54,046 nucleotides of DNA from Saccharopolyspora montiporae (GTDB taxonomy: Bacteria > Actinomycetota > Actinomycetes > Mycobacteriales > Pseudonocardiaceae). The stretch covers positions 1 to 54,046 of the forward strand of contig NZ_JADEYC010000003.1 in assembly GCF_015209505.1 (NCBI RefSeq). Direction: 5' to 3'. This document shows positions 44,812-54,037 of the stretch, piece after piece. Below the pieces are notes generated by a model. It was not told the origin of the DNA, searched no databases, and saw only the letters and a list, made by a program, of their open reading frames with translations. The position numbers and the translations under genes are program-made. Every line of letters starts with the position of its first letter. The stretch's first letter is position 1.

Positions 44812-45813
44812 GTGAGTGTCGCGCCGGAGGGGCGGAAGATGCTGCGGCTCGAAGTCCGCAACAGCCAGACCCCGATCGAGAAGAAGCCTTCCTGGATCCG
44901 AACGCGTGCCCGGATGGGCCCCGAGTACACCGAGCTCAAGAGCCTGGTGAAGCGGGAGGGCCTGAACACCGTCTGCGAGGAAGCCGGTTGTCCCAACATC
45001 TTCGAATGCTGGGAGGACCGGGAGGCCACGTTCCTCATCGGCGGTGACCAGTGCACCCGCCGCTGCGACTTCTGCCAGATCGACACCGGCAAACCCGCCG
45101 CCCTCGACGTCGAGGAACCGCGCAAGGTCGCCGAGTCGGTGCAGGCCATGGGTCTGCGCTACTCCACGGTGACCGGTGTGGCCCGCGATGACCTCGACGA
45201 CGGCGGTGCGTGGCTGTACGCGGAGACCGTCCGGCAGATCCACGGGCTCAACCCCGGCACCGGCGTCGAGCTGCTCATCCCGGACTTCAACGCGGACCGG
45301 GACCAGCTCGCCGAGGTGTTCAGCTCCCGGCCCGAGGTCCTCGCGCACAACCTGGAGACGGTACCCAGCGTGTTCAAGCGGATGCGCCCCGCGTTCCGCT
45401 ACGACCGCTCGCTGGAGGTGCTGACCCTGGCTCGGGAAGCCGGCCTGGTCACCAAGTCCAACCTGATCCTGGGGATGGGCGAGACCCCGGACGAGGTGCG
45501 ACCCGCGCTGCAGGACCTGCACGACGCCGGGTGCGACATCATCACCATCACCCAGTACCTGCGGCCCAGCGCCCGGCACCACCCGGTGGACCGCTGGGTC
45601 AAGCCGGAGGAATTCGTCGAGCACACCAAGGCCGCCGAGGAGATCGGCTTCCCCGGTGTGATGGCCGGCCCGCTCGTGCGCTCCAGCTACCGCGCCGGAC
45701 GGCTCTTCGCCAAGGCGACGGTGCACCGCGGGATGCCGCTGCCGGAGAACCTGGCGCACCTCGCGCAGGCCGGTAGCGCGGCCCAGGAAGCCAGCAACCT
45801 GCTGCAGCGCTGA
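44812..45813 (+). CDS. lipA: Lipoyl synthase
   Basis: The 333-residue radical-SAM enzyme inserts two sulfurs into protein-bound octanoate. The auxiliary cluster ligands Cys55, Cys60 and Cys66 ([12 protein letters not shown]) and the SAM cluster ligands Cys81, Cys85 and Cys88 (CTRRCDFC) are intact, as is the C-terminal RSSYRAG with the serine that ligates the sacrificial cluster. The GTG at 44812 fits the leaderless -10; an upstream frame overlaps the SDR gene. It completes the lipB-lipA pathway for SucB, with LLM/TetR/SDR genes inserted between. Confidence 0.97.
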   Translation: MSVAPEGRKMLRLEVRNSQTPIEKKPSWIRTRARMGPEYTELKSLVKREGLNTVCEEAGCPNIFECWEDREATFLIGGDQCTRRCDFCQIDTGKPAALDVEEPRKVAESVQAMGLRYSTVTGVARDDLDDGGAWLYAETVRQIHGLNPGTGVELLIPDFNADRDQLAEVFSSRPEVLAHNLETVPSVFKRMRPAFRYDRSLEVLTLAREAGLVTKSNLILGMGETPDEVRPALQDLHDAGCDIITITQYLRPSARHHPVDRWVKPEEFVEHTKAAEEIGFPGVMAGPLVRSSYRAGRLFAKATVHRGMPLPENLAHLAQAGSAAQEASNLLQR

Positions 45814-45824
45814 CCTCCCCGCCA

Positions 45825-45851
45825 CTGCCGACCCGACCGGCGGGTCGGCAG
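45825..45851 (+). terminator. lipA terminator
   Basis: An 11-bp perfect stem (45825-45835 with 45841-45851) and a 5-nt loop begin 11 bp after the lipA stop. Confidence 0.75.
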
Positions 45852-45926
45852 CGGCCGGCGGGAGGCGGAGCTCACGGCTCAATCACGGCACCGGTACCGC
45901 GCCTGCACGCGGCGACGGGACGGCCG

Positions 45927-45932
45927 TATCCT
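45927..45932 (+). promoter_or_regulatory. -10 hexamer (leaderless) of the DUF4191 gene
   Basis: TATCCT ends 7 nt before the ATG at 45940. Confidence 0.6.
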
Positions 45933-45939
45933 GAGGGTT

Positions 45940-46668
45940 ATGGCCAAGCAGGACAAGGCAGCCAAGAAAGCGGCGGCCAAGCAGCGGCGGCAGGCGTTCG
46001 GGGCTCGCATCAAGCAGATCTTCGACGCGTTCAAGATGCAGCGCCGGGAGGACCGGCTGCTGCTCCCGTTGATGCTCGGAGTGTTCCTCGGCGTCACCGC
46101 CGTGGCGTTCCTGCTGGGCATGATCTGGGGGTTGCACTGGGTCTTCCTCCCGGTGGGCCTGGCGCTGGGCGTGCTCGGCGCCGTGATCGTCTTCGGCAGG
46201 CGGGTGCAGAGCACCGTCTACCGCAAAGCCGAGGGCCAGCCCGGGGCCGCCGGGTGGGCGCTGGACAACATGCGCGGCCGCTGGGTGCTCAGCCAGGCCG
46301 TCGCGGGGACCGCGCAGCTCGACGCCGTGCACCGCCTACTGGGTCGGCCCGGTGTCGTCCTCGTCGGCGAAGGCGCTCCGCACCGGGTGAAGTCGCTCAT
46401 GGCCCAGGAGAAGAAGCGGATCGCGCGCCTGGTCGGCGACACCCCGATCTACGAGATCATGGTGGGCAACGAGGAAGACCAGGTTCCGCTGGGCAAGCTG
46501 CAGTCCAAGGTCACCCGACTGCCGCGCAACATCAGCGCCGCCCAGGTCAACCAGCTGGAGAACCGGCTCTCGGCCCTGGCCAACCGCGGCAACGCCATGC
46601 CCAAGGGACCGGTTCCGCAGGGCGCCAAGACGCGCAACGTGCAGCGGGCGATGCGCCGGGCCAAGTGA
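45940..46668 (+). CDS. DUF4191 membrane protein (Rv2219-like)
   Basis: The 242-residue protein has a basic N-terminus (MAKQDKAAKKAAAKQRRQAF), two membrane helices (about 45-64 and 66-86), then the conserved soluble part: VYRKAEGQPGAAGWALDNMRGRWVLSQAVAGTAQLDAVHRLLGRPGVVLVGEGAPHRVKSLMAQEKKRIARLVGDTPIYEIMVG. This is the actinobacterial DUF4191 family, always near lipA/glnA in my recollection. Function unknown; the layout resembles a membrane-tethered binding domain. The ATG at 45940 is supported by its -10. Confidence 0.9.
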   Translation: MAKQDKAAKKAAAKQRRQAFGARIKQIFDAFKMQRREDRLLLPLMLGVFLGVTAVAFLLGMIWGLHWVFLPVGLALGVLGAVIVFGRRVQSTVYRKAEGQPGAAGWALDNMRGRWVLSQAVAGTAQLDAVHRLLGRPGVVLVGEGAPHRVKSLMAQEKKRIARLVGDTPIYEIMVGNEEDQVPLGKLQSKVTRLPRNISAAQVNQLENRLSALANRGNAMPKGPVPQGAKTRNVQRAMRRAK

Positions 46669-46691
46669 ACCGCGGGGAAACGACGTGGACG

Positions 46692-46721
46692 GCGGGGGTC
46701 CGGATCATTCCGGGCCCCCGC
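46692..46721 (+). terminator. DUF4191 gene terminator
   Basis: A 12-bp stem with one G-U pair (46692-46703 with 46710-46721) and a 6-nt loop lie 23 bp beyond the stop. Confidence 0.65.
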
Positions 46722-46803
46722 TGCCGTGCTTCCACCGCGATCCCGTCTCCGCAGCGGCGGGTGATAGCCGCGCACGAGCCCGTGCGCGGCACAGCCCGCG
46801 GGA

Positions 46804-47274
46804 TCAGCGGTTGAGGACGAGGGTTCCGGTGAGCCGGTCGTGCCAGGAGCGCCCGTCGAGGTTCCACACCACCGCGGGGATCACCAGGAAGGACAGCAGG
46901 CAGCGCACGATCGCGCGCCAGGGACCGACGAATGTGGCGCCGTCCACGCGCGCCACCCAGATCCGCAGCAGCATCATCCCCGGCGTGGCCCCGGCCAGGC
47001 TGACCGGCACCACGGTGATCACGAACCAGCCGATGACGCTGTAGTTGCCGGGCACGTCCGGCGCGGTGAACGCCCAGGTCACAAGCCCGGCGAGCAGGAT
47101 GTCGACCAGGAACGCCAGCGCGCGGCGACCGGTCGGCGCCGCCGAACCGGACCCGGAGGCCGGCAAGCCGAGCCCCTCCCCGCGCCACTGCGGCCGCTCG
47201 TCGTCCGCGTGCTCCCGCGCATCGTTCAACGCCGCTTTCGGGCCGTCCAGCCACGAACCGATGACTCTTCGCAC
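46804..47274 (-). CDS. RDD-family membrane protein (Rv2219A-like)
   Basis: The 156-residue protein starts VRRVIGSWLDGPKAALNDAREHADDERPQWRGEGLGLP and has three hydrophobic helices in its second half (LAFLVDILLAGLVTWAF, VIGWFVITVVPVSLAGATPG, CLLSFLVIPAVVW). The R-x-x-A-F-L-V-D beginning of the first helix is the RDD signature, and WHDRLTGTLVL closes the domain. RDD proteins are putative small transporters, some of them Na+/H+ antiporters; the role here is unknown. The GTG at 47274 has TACCCT ending 7 nt upstream; the long upstream open frame runs antisense into glnA and is rejected. Confidence 0.87.
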   Translation of the reverse strand: MRRVIGSWLDGPKAALNDAREHADDERPQWRGEGLGLPASGSGSAAPTGRRALAFLVDILLAGLVTWAFTAPDVPGNYSVIGWFVITVVPVSLAGATPGMMLLRIWVARVDGATFVGPWRAIVRCLLSFLVIPAVVWNLDGRSWHDRLTGTLVLNR

Positions 47275-47281
47275 GTCACCC

Positions 47282-47287
47282 AGGGTA
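47282..47287 (-). promoter_or_regulatory. -10 hexamer (leaderless) of the RDD gene
   Basis: TACCCT on the minus strand ends 7 nt before the GTG at 47274. Confidence 0.55.
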
Positions 47288-47353
47288 CGTGCCGCCGTCG
47301 GGGGATCACGGTCGGCCGTGCCGCACAAGCAGCACCACCCGATCAGGGGCCAT

Positions 47354-47391
47354 TTAACGCCGGTGAAACATCGGGGTGAACTCGGAGCAAT
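47354..47391 (+). promoter_or_regulatory. GlnR-type box upstream of glnA
   Basis: Four 5-bp half-sites follow each other with exactly 6-nt gaps: TTAAC (47354), GAAAC (47365), GTGAA (47376) and GCAAT (47387). The first pair fits the actinobacterial GlnR consensus (gTnAc-n6-GaAAc); the second pair is weaker. The box precedes the presumed glnA -10 (TAGCGT, 47402). Confidence 0.7.
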
Positions 47392-47401
47392 ACCGGTGTC
47401 A

Positions 47402-47407
47402 TAGCGT
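47402..47407 (+). promoter_or_regulatory. Candidate -10 of glnA
   Basis: TAGCGT lies 11 bp after the last GlnR half-site. Transcription would start near 47414, leaving a leader of about 60 nt that includes the AAGGAG box. Confidence 0.5.
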
Positions 47408-47473
47408 GATGTTCCGAGCCGGCGGGATGGTGTGGTGCCGGTGAGCTGGACGAGTGCTGAAGGAGCCACCAGG

Positions 47474-48898
<1,425 letters not shown>

Positions 48899-48913
48899 TC
48901 GCAGGACACGTCC

Positions 48914-48953
48914 GCAACGGGGCCGGTGACCACGGGGTCGCCGGCCCCGTTGC
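48914..48953 (+). terminator. glnA terminator
   Basis: A 17-bp stem with one wobble pair (48914-48930 with 48937-48953) and a 6-nt loop begin 15 bp after the glnA stop. Confidence 0.85.
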
Positions 48954-49012
48954 CGTGCGCACCCCGGCACCGCCGAGTGGTATCACCGACTGGTCCGCGC
49001 GGATGCTTCCAT

Positions 49013-49876
49013 TCAAACGCCCTGCCACGGTGCCAGTTTCGCTCCAACGGGTCCGGGCCGGAATCGCAGCAGCGCACCGGCGTAGGGATCCTGGCCGAAC
49101 GCGGGCTCGTCGTAGCCGAAGCAGGCCGAGGTCACGTACATCTCCTCCAGCCGCGTACCGCCGAACGCCAGCCCGGTGACCCGCCGGGTCGGCGCCCACA
49201 GCACGGTTTCCAGCCCCCCGTCCGGCGCGTAGCGGTGGATCCGCCCGGTCCAGTGCATCGCGACCCAGACGCACCCGTCGGCGTCCACCGCCAGCCCTTC
49301 CGGAACGCCTTCGGACTCCGCGCACGACACCCACTGCCGCCCGCCCATCGCGCGGCCGCGCTCCACGTCGTAGTCGTAGATCCAGATGCTGCCCACGTCG
49401 ACGAGATACATCCGGCCGCCGTCCGGGCTCCAGCCGACTCCGCCACCGGTGGTCATCCCGTCCACCAGCAACCGCGGGCGCTCGCCGTCCAGCACGTACA
49501 GCGCACTGCCGCGCGGTCGGCGGGACAAGGTCACCGTGCCGGCCACGAACCGTCCCCGCGGATCGCAGCCGCCGGCACTCATCCGGTCACCGGGGCCGTT
49601 GACCGGCACCACCGGTTCCAACGCGGCACGCCCCTGATGCACGCGGACGAACCCGTCCGCCGCCGCGGCGATGAGCTGACCGTGCCGAGTGGCACCCAGC
49701 GCGCTGATCACGCCCGGCAGCACCCGCACCTCGTCGGTCCCGGCCTCCCTGCTGTAGGTGTGCAGCTCGCGGCGCAGCACATCGACCCAGTAGACGCAGT
49801 TGAGCGCGGACATCCACAACGGGCTCGCACCGCACAGCGCTTGCCGGTGCACGAGAAGCTCGAAGTCCCCGGACAT
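49013..49876 (-). CDS. SMP-30/gluconolactonase-family protein
   Basis: The 287-residue six-bladed beta-propeller hydrolase shows the metal-site segments: a Glu- or Cys-containing blade 1 (ALCGASPLWMSALNCVYWVDVLRREL), GDRMSAGGCDPRGRFVAGTV, GGVGWSPDGGRMYLVDVGS and SEGVPEGLAVDADGCVWVAMHWTGRIHRY. The usual blade-1 metal ligand (E in EGP.W) is not evident: the sequence reads CGASPLW. The lactonase site may therefore be altered. The substrate is unknown. The ATG at 49876 has AGGGGA 6 nt upstream. It lies between glnA (convergent) and glnE. Confidence 0.82.
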   Translation of the reverse strand: MSGDFELLVHRQALCGASPLWMSALNCVYWVDVLRRELHTYSREAGTDEVRVLPGVISALGATRHGQLIAAAADGFVRVHQGRAALEPVVPVNGPGDRMSAGGCDPRGRFVAGTVTLSRRPRGSALYVLDGERPRLLVDGMTTGGGVGWSPDGGRMYLVDVGSIWIYDYDVERGRAMGGRQWVSCAESEGVPEGLAVDADGCVWVAMHWTGRIHRYAPDGGLETVLWAPTRRVTGLAFGGTRLEEMYVTSACFGYDEPAFGQDPYAGALLRFRPGPVGAKLAPWQGV

Positions 49877-50057
49877 CGCCAGTCCCCTATCGCCGACCAC
49901 GCGCCCACGATGCCGGGCAGGCTACGGTCCCGGTCCCGGCGCACGGGACCGCCGGTCGGGTTCCGCTGCAGCGCAGGGCGATCGAGCGAGCCGGATACGA
50001 CCCGTTCGGCGCAACGCGCTGCACCGCCCGCGAACGGGCTGATCCGGGCCGGGCCGA

Positions 50058-53000
50058 TCAGGACTCGTAGAAAACCCGCTCCACGACCGCGCGCGCTCGC
50101 CGGGTCACGCGCATGTAGTCATCGACGACCTCCCCGGTGTCCACCGAGCTCGGGTACCCGAGTGCCGCCGCGACCGCGCTGAGCTCGCGTGCCTTCGTGG
50201 GCAGCTGGTCGCCCGGCTTCCCGCGCACCAGCATGACGGCGTTGCGCACGCGCATGGCCAGCGTCCACGCCGCCACCAGCTCCTCGGCCTCGTCCTCGTC
50301 GAGCAATCCCGCACGCACCGCAGCCCGGAGACCATCCACCGTGGAGGGTGTGCGCAGCTCCGGGTACCGGTGGGCGTGCTGCAGCTGGAGGAGCTGAAGC
50401 GTCCACTCGACATCCGCGAGCCCGCCGCGACCGAGCTTGGTGTGCGTGGCCGGATCGGCACCGCGCGGCAGGCGTTCCGAATCGACGCGGGCTTTGATCC
50501 GCCGGATCTCCCGGGCTTTCGCCTCCTCCAGCCCGCCGTCCGGATAGCGCAGCCGGTCGATGCTGCGGCAGAAGCGTTCGCCGAGGTCGGGGTCACCGGC
50601 AACGGGGCGGGCGCGCAACAGCGCCTGGAACTCCCACACGTCGCCCCACCTGTCGTAGTAGGTCAGGTAGGAGTCCAGCGTGCGCACGAGCGGACCTTGC
50701 CTGCCCTCGGGACGCAGGTCGATGTCCACCTCCAGCGCCGGATCCTGGCTCGGGGCGCCCAGCAGCCTGCGCACCTGCTCCACCACCGAGGTGGCAAACC
50801 GCACGGCCGTCGCGTCGTCGGCGTCGCCGACCGGTTCGCAGACGAACAGCACGTCGGCGTCGGATCCGTAACCGAGTTCGGCGCCGCCGAGCCTGCCCAT
50901 GCCGATCACCGCGATACGCGCGGGCGGCTCGTCTCCGGTGCGGTGTTGCAGAGCGCGCACCGACACGTCCAGCGCGGATTCCAGCACGGCAGCCCAGATG
51001 CTGGACAACGCGCGGAAGACCTCGACCGGCGGGACGAGCCCGAGCAGGTCACCGCAGGCGATGCGCAACAGTTCGTGCCTGCGCAGCGAACGTGCCGCTG
51101 CGGCAGCGCGTTCCGGATCGGAGTACCGGGATACGGTGGCGCGCAACGAAACCGCGGCTTCACCCGGTTCCCGCCCCGCCAGTGCCGGGGTGTCGGCCAG
51201 CAACCGCAGGACCTCGGGCGCGCGGACGAGCAGCTCCGGGACCAGTTTGGACGTGCCCAGCAGGTGCGCCAACCGTTCGACGACCACGCCCTCGTCCCGG
51301 AGCAGCCGCAGGTACCACGGGGTTTCGGCCAACGCCTCGGAAATCTTGCGGTACGCCAGGAGACCGCCGTCCGGATCGGGTGTGCCGGCCAGCAGGTCCA
51401 GCAGCATCGGCAACAGCGTGCCCTGGATGCTGGCCCGCCGGGATACCCCGGAGGTGAGCGCACCGATGTGCCGCAGCGCCCCGTCCGGCGCGCTGAAACC
51501 GAGCGCTGCCAACCGTTCCGACGCCGATGACGTGGTCAGTCGCAGCGCGTCGGTGGGCACCTTGGCCACCGAGTTCAGCAGCGGGCGATAGAACAACTTC
51601 TCGTGCAGGCGTCGAATCCGGTTGCTGTGCCTGCGGTAGTCCCCGACCAGCAGCTGCGCGGCGCTGCTGCGCCCGGTGGCGCGCACCCCGCTGGCCCGGG
51701 CCAACACGTGCAGGCTCTCCCGGTCGTCGAACTCCGGGAACAGGTGGGTACGGCGCAGCCTGCGCAGCTGCAGGCGGTGTTCGAGAGTGCGCAGGAACCG
51801 GTACGAGTCCACCAGGTCAGCGGCGTCGCTGCGGCCCACGTAGCCGCCCTCGCCCAATGCGCGCAGCGCTTCGAGCGTGGCGGGCGAGCGCAACGTCTCG
51901 TCGCCCCGCCCGTGCACCAGCTGCAGCAGCTGCACGGCGAACTCCACGTCCCGCAGCCCCCCGCGACCCAATTTGAGCTCGCGTTCGGCGAGCTCGTCCG
52001 GCACGTGGTCCTCGACCCGCCGACGCATGGAACGCACATCGGAGACGAACCCTTCGCGTTCGGAGGCCGTCCACACGAGCGGCTGCACGGCGTCCAGGTA
52101 GCGCCGACCCAGATCGGCGTCCCCGGCGACGGGGCGCGCTTTCAGCAGCGCCTGGAACTCCCAGGTCCTGGCCCACCTGCGGTAGTAGTTGAGATGTCCG
52201 TCGAGGGTGCGCACCAGCGCCCCGGCTTTACCTTCCGGGCGCAGCGCCGCGTCCACGTCGAAGAACGCCGCGCCGGCAATGCGCATCAGCGTGCTGGCGA
52301 GTTTGGTGGCGGCCTGCAGGTCGTCTTCGCCGTCGGCGACGAACACCACGTCGACATCGCTGACGTAGTTGAGCTCCCGCCCCCCGCACTTGCCCATGGC
52401 GATCACGGCCAGGCTCGGCACGGTGTCCGAACCGGATTCGCGCAGTTCGGCCGCCGCGACGGCGAGCGCCGCGCGCAACGCGGCGACGGCGGCGTCCGAC
52501 AGCGCCGCGACGATCTCTTCGTAGCTGGGTTCGGGGAGCTCGGTTTCGACGACGTGCCCCATGTCGCGGCCGGCGATTTCGAGCAGCAGCGCGCGGTATT
52601 CACCGCGCAACGCGCTGATGGCGGCGTCTCCGCGCAGCGCGGGTTCCGGTCCGCCCGGTGTCCCCGGTTCTTCCCCGGTCTCCTCCGCCTGCACCGCGTT
52701 CAGCAGCGCCGCGGTGAACGCGTCCAGCGAATGCGGCCGGTGCGGTCCGCTGCGCATCCGCCGCCAGTCCTGCGCGTGCGCGACGAGGTGATCGGCGAAC
52801 GCGGTGGAGGTACCGAGCACACCGAACAGCCGTCCGCGCAATCCGGGATCGGCCAGCAGTTCCGCGGCCAGTTCTGCCCAGTCAGCGCCGAGGACGTCGT
52901 GGAACCGGTCCAGGGAGTGCAGCGCCAGGTCGGGATCGGGGCTGCGGGACAAGGCGTTGAGGACCGGTTCGGCTCCTTGCGGTCCGTGGTCGGACCACCA

Positions 53001-53099
53001 GCCCGCGCGACGCAGCTGAGCCTCGGCCCGCTCGACGTCGCTGAACCCGTAGCGCGCCGGGGACGGTACCGATCCCGTGCGGGACGCACTGTTCACCAT
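50058..53099 (-). CDS. glnE: Glutamine synthetase adenylyltransferase / adenylyl-removing enzyme
   Basis: The 1013-residue bifunctional protein has two nucleotidyltransferase halves. The N-terminal one carries GKCGGRELNYVSDVDVVFV (about residue 235) and removes AMP from GlnA. The C-terminal one carries GRLGGAELGYGSDADVLFV (about 735) and adds AMP to Tyr402 of GlnA. Each half ends with a DLRPEG(K/R) segment and a helical PII-sensing or regulatory region. Length is normal for the family. The ATG at 53099 has TACGGT ending 6 nt upstream. It lies 1.2 kb from its substrate gene glnA. Confidence 0.97.
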   Translation of the reverse strand: MVNSASRTGSVPSPARYGFSDVERAEAQLRRAGWWSDHGPQGAEPVLNALSRSPDPDLALHSLDRFHDVLGADWAELAAELLADPGLRGRLFGVLGTSTAFADHLVAHAQDWRRMRSGPHRPHSLDAFTAALLNAVQAEETGEEPGTPGGPEPALRGDAAISALRGEYRALLLEIAGRDMGHVVETELPEPSYEEIVAALSDAAVAALRAALAVAAAELRESGSDTVPSLAVIAMGKCGGRELNYVSDVDVVFVADGEDDLQAATKLASTLMRIAGAAFFDVDAALRPEGKAGALVRTLDGHLNYYRRWARTWEFQALLKARPVAGDADLGRRYLDAVQPLVWTASEREGFVSDVRSMRRRVEDHVPDELAERELKLGRGGLRDVEFAVQLLQLVHGRGDETLRSPATLEALRALGEGGYVGRSDAADLVDSYRFLRTLEHRLQLRRLRRTHLFPEFDDRESLHVLARASGVRATGRSSAAQLLVGDYRRHSNRIRRLHEKLFYRPLLNSVAKVPTDALRLTTSSASERLAALGFSAPDGALRHIGALTSGVSRRASIQGTLLPMLLDLLAGTPDPDGGLLAYRKISEALAETPWYLRLLRDEGVVVERLAHLLGTSKLVPELLVRAPEVLRLLADTPALAGREPGEAAVSLRATVSRYSDPERAAAAARSLRRHELLRIACGDLLGLVPPVEVFRALSSIWAAVLESALDVSVRALQHRTGDEPPARIAVIGMGRLGGAELGYGSDADVLFVCEPVGDADDATAVRFATSVVEQVRRLLGAPSQDPALEVDIDLRPEGRQGPLVRTLDSYLTYYDRWGDVWEFQALLRARPVAGDPDLGERFCRSIDRLRYPDGGLEEAKAREIRRIKARVDSERLPRGADPATHTKLGRGGLADVEWTLQLLQLQHAHRYPELRTPSTVDGLRAAVRAGLLDEDEAEELVAAWTLAMRVRNAVMLVRGKPGDQLPTKARELSAVAAALGYPSSVDTGEVVDDYMRVTRRARAVVERVFYES

Positions 53100-53105
53100 G
53101 TCCGA

Positions 53106-53111
53106 ACCGTA
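53106..53111 (-). promoter_or_regulatory. -10 hexamer (leaderless) of glnE
   Basis: TACGGT on the minus strand ends 6 nt before the ATG at 53099. Confidence 0.6.
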
Positions 53112-53153
53112 GTCTCCCTACCGCCGTGCGCAGAACGGACCCGGCCGGGGCGA

Positions 53154-53918
53154 TCAGTCGTCCGCGAGCGGCAGCATCCGGTTCGGATTGCGCCGCCCCG
53201 GCGGTGTCGCCGCCACCCGCGCGAACCGCTGCACGAACGGGCGCCAGGTTTCGTCGAGGTCGGCGTGGAACTCGTCGAGGTGCGCCGGGTCGAGCTGCCC
53301 GGTCCGGATCGTGCTGATGGCCTCGTCGGCGTCGAGCTGATCGGCCCAGGTGCGCACCATGTCCGGCGTGGTCTCGATGTGGAATTGCAGGCCGTAGGCC
53401 CGCGCACCGACGCGGAACGCTTGGTTCTCGCACTTCGGCGATGCGGCGAGCTGCTGGGCGGATGGCGGCAGCTGGGTGACCTCGTCATCGTGGAACTGCA
53501 GAACGTCCGGGAGCAACGGCAATGGACCGAACAGCGGATCCTCGGCCGCGGCATCGCGTTTCGCCACGAGCAACGTCCCGCGCTCCGGCCCGCCGGCAGC
53601 GGCGCGCACCTGACCACCGGTGGCCACGGCGAGCAAGTGGGCTCCCAACCCGATCGCCAACACGAGTTCCTCGCGGGCTACGGCCGAGCTCAACAGCCCC
53701 CGCACCGCGGACAGCCACGAGTGGTGGAGATCATCGTAAGCACCCGCCTCGCCACCGAGGACGACGAGCGCATCGTGCTGGTCCAGCGAAGCAGGCACTG
53801 CGCCGCCAGCTACGTGGACGACATCGAGCTCGACCCCCTCGTCGCGCAACCAGGCGCCGAGCCGGGCAGGCGGGTCGAGGTCGGAGAGCTGAACGCAGAG
53901 AACCCGTGCTCCATCCAT
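53154..53918 (-). CDS. Class I glutamine amidotransferase-like protein lacking the catalytic cysteine
   Basis: The 254-residue protein has the GATase1 fold: LVVLGGEAGAYDD near residue 52, the nucleophile-elbow region ELVLAIGLGAHLLAVATGG, and a conserved LQFHIETT with the triad His and Glu near residue 177. At the elbow, where family members read (G)ICLGxQ, this protein has IGLGAH: Gly90 (GGG) stands in for Cys, and His for Gln. Glutaminase activity is therefore unlikely. It may be a binding protein or act on another ligand. The ATG at 53918 has TAGTGT ending 6 nt upstream. glnE follows on the same strand after 54 bp. Confidence 0.85.
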   Translation of the reverse strand: MDGARVLCVQLSDLDPPARLGAWLRDEGVELDVVHVAGGAVPASLDQHDALVVLGGEAGAYDDLHHSWLSAVRGLLSSAVAREELVLAIGLGAHLLAVATGGQVRAAAGGPERGTLLVAKRDAAAEDPLFGPLPLLPDVLQFHDDEVTQLPPSAQQLAASPKCENQAFRVGARAYGLQFHIETTPDMVRTWADQLDADEAISTIRTGQLDPAHLDEFHADLDETWRPFVQRFARVAATPPGRRNPNRMLPLADD

Positions 53919-53924
53919 ACCGCG

Positions 53925-53930
53925 ACACTA
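53925..53930 (-). promoter_or_regulatory. -10 hexamer (leaderless) of the GATase-like gene
   Basis: TAGTGT on the minus strand ends 6 nt before the ATG at 53918. Confidence 0.55.
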
Positions 53931-54017
53931 CGTCGCACAGGACGCGCAGATCACCCTCGGTGCCACATCAAGCACGCTCGACCACCACAACCCGACCCCA
54001 ACCCAGGGTTCGGGCAT

Positions 54018-54037
54018 AAAAAAAGTGGGGGCCCCAC
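54018..54037 (-). terminator. Terminator of a minus-strand gene beyond the right edge
   Basis: On the minus strand a GTGGG/CCCAC stem (54025-54037, 3-nt loop) is followed by seven T. The stem is short but the T-tract is the best in the window. The gene it would end lies outside the window. Confidence 0.55.

Noticed and set aside
49921..49951. Short hairpin (8-bp stem, 49931-49938 with 49944-49951) between the SMP-30 and glnE genes
   Set aside because: It lies about 107 bp beyond the glnE stop, is short and has no T-tract, so I could not assign it to a terminator with confidence.
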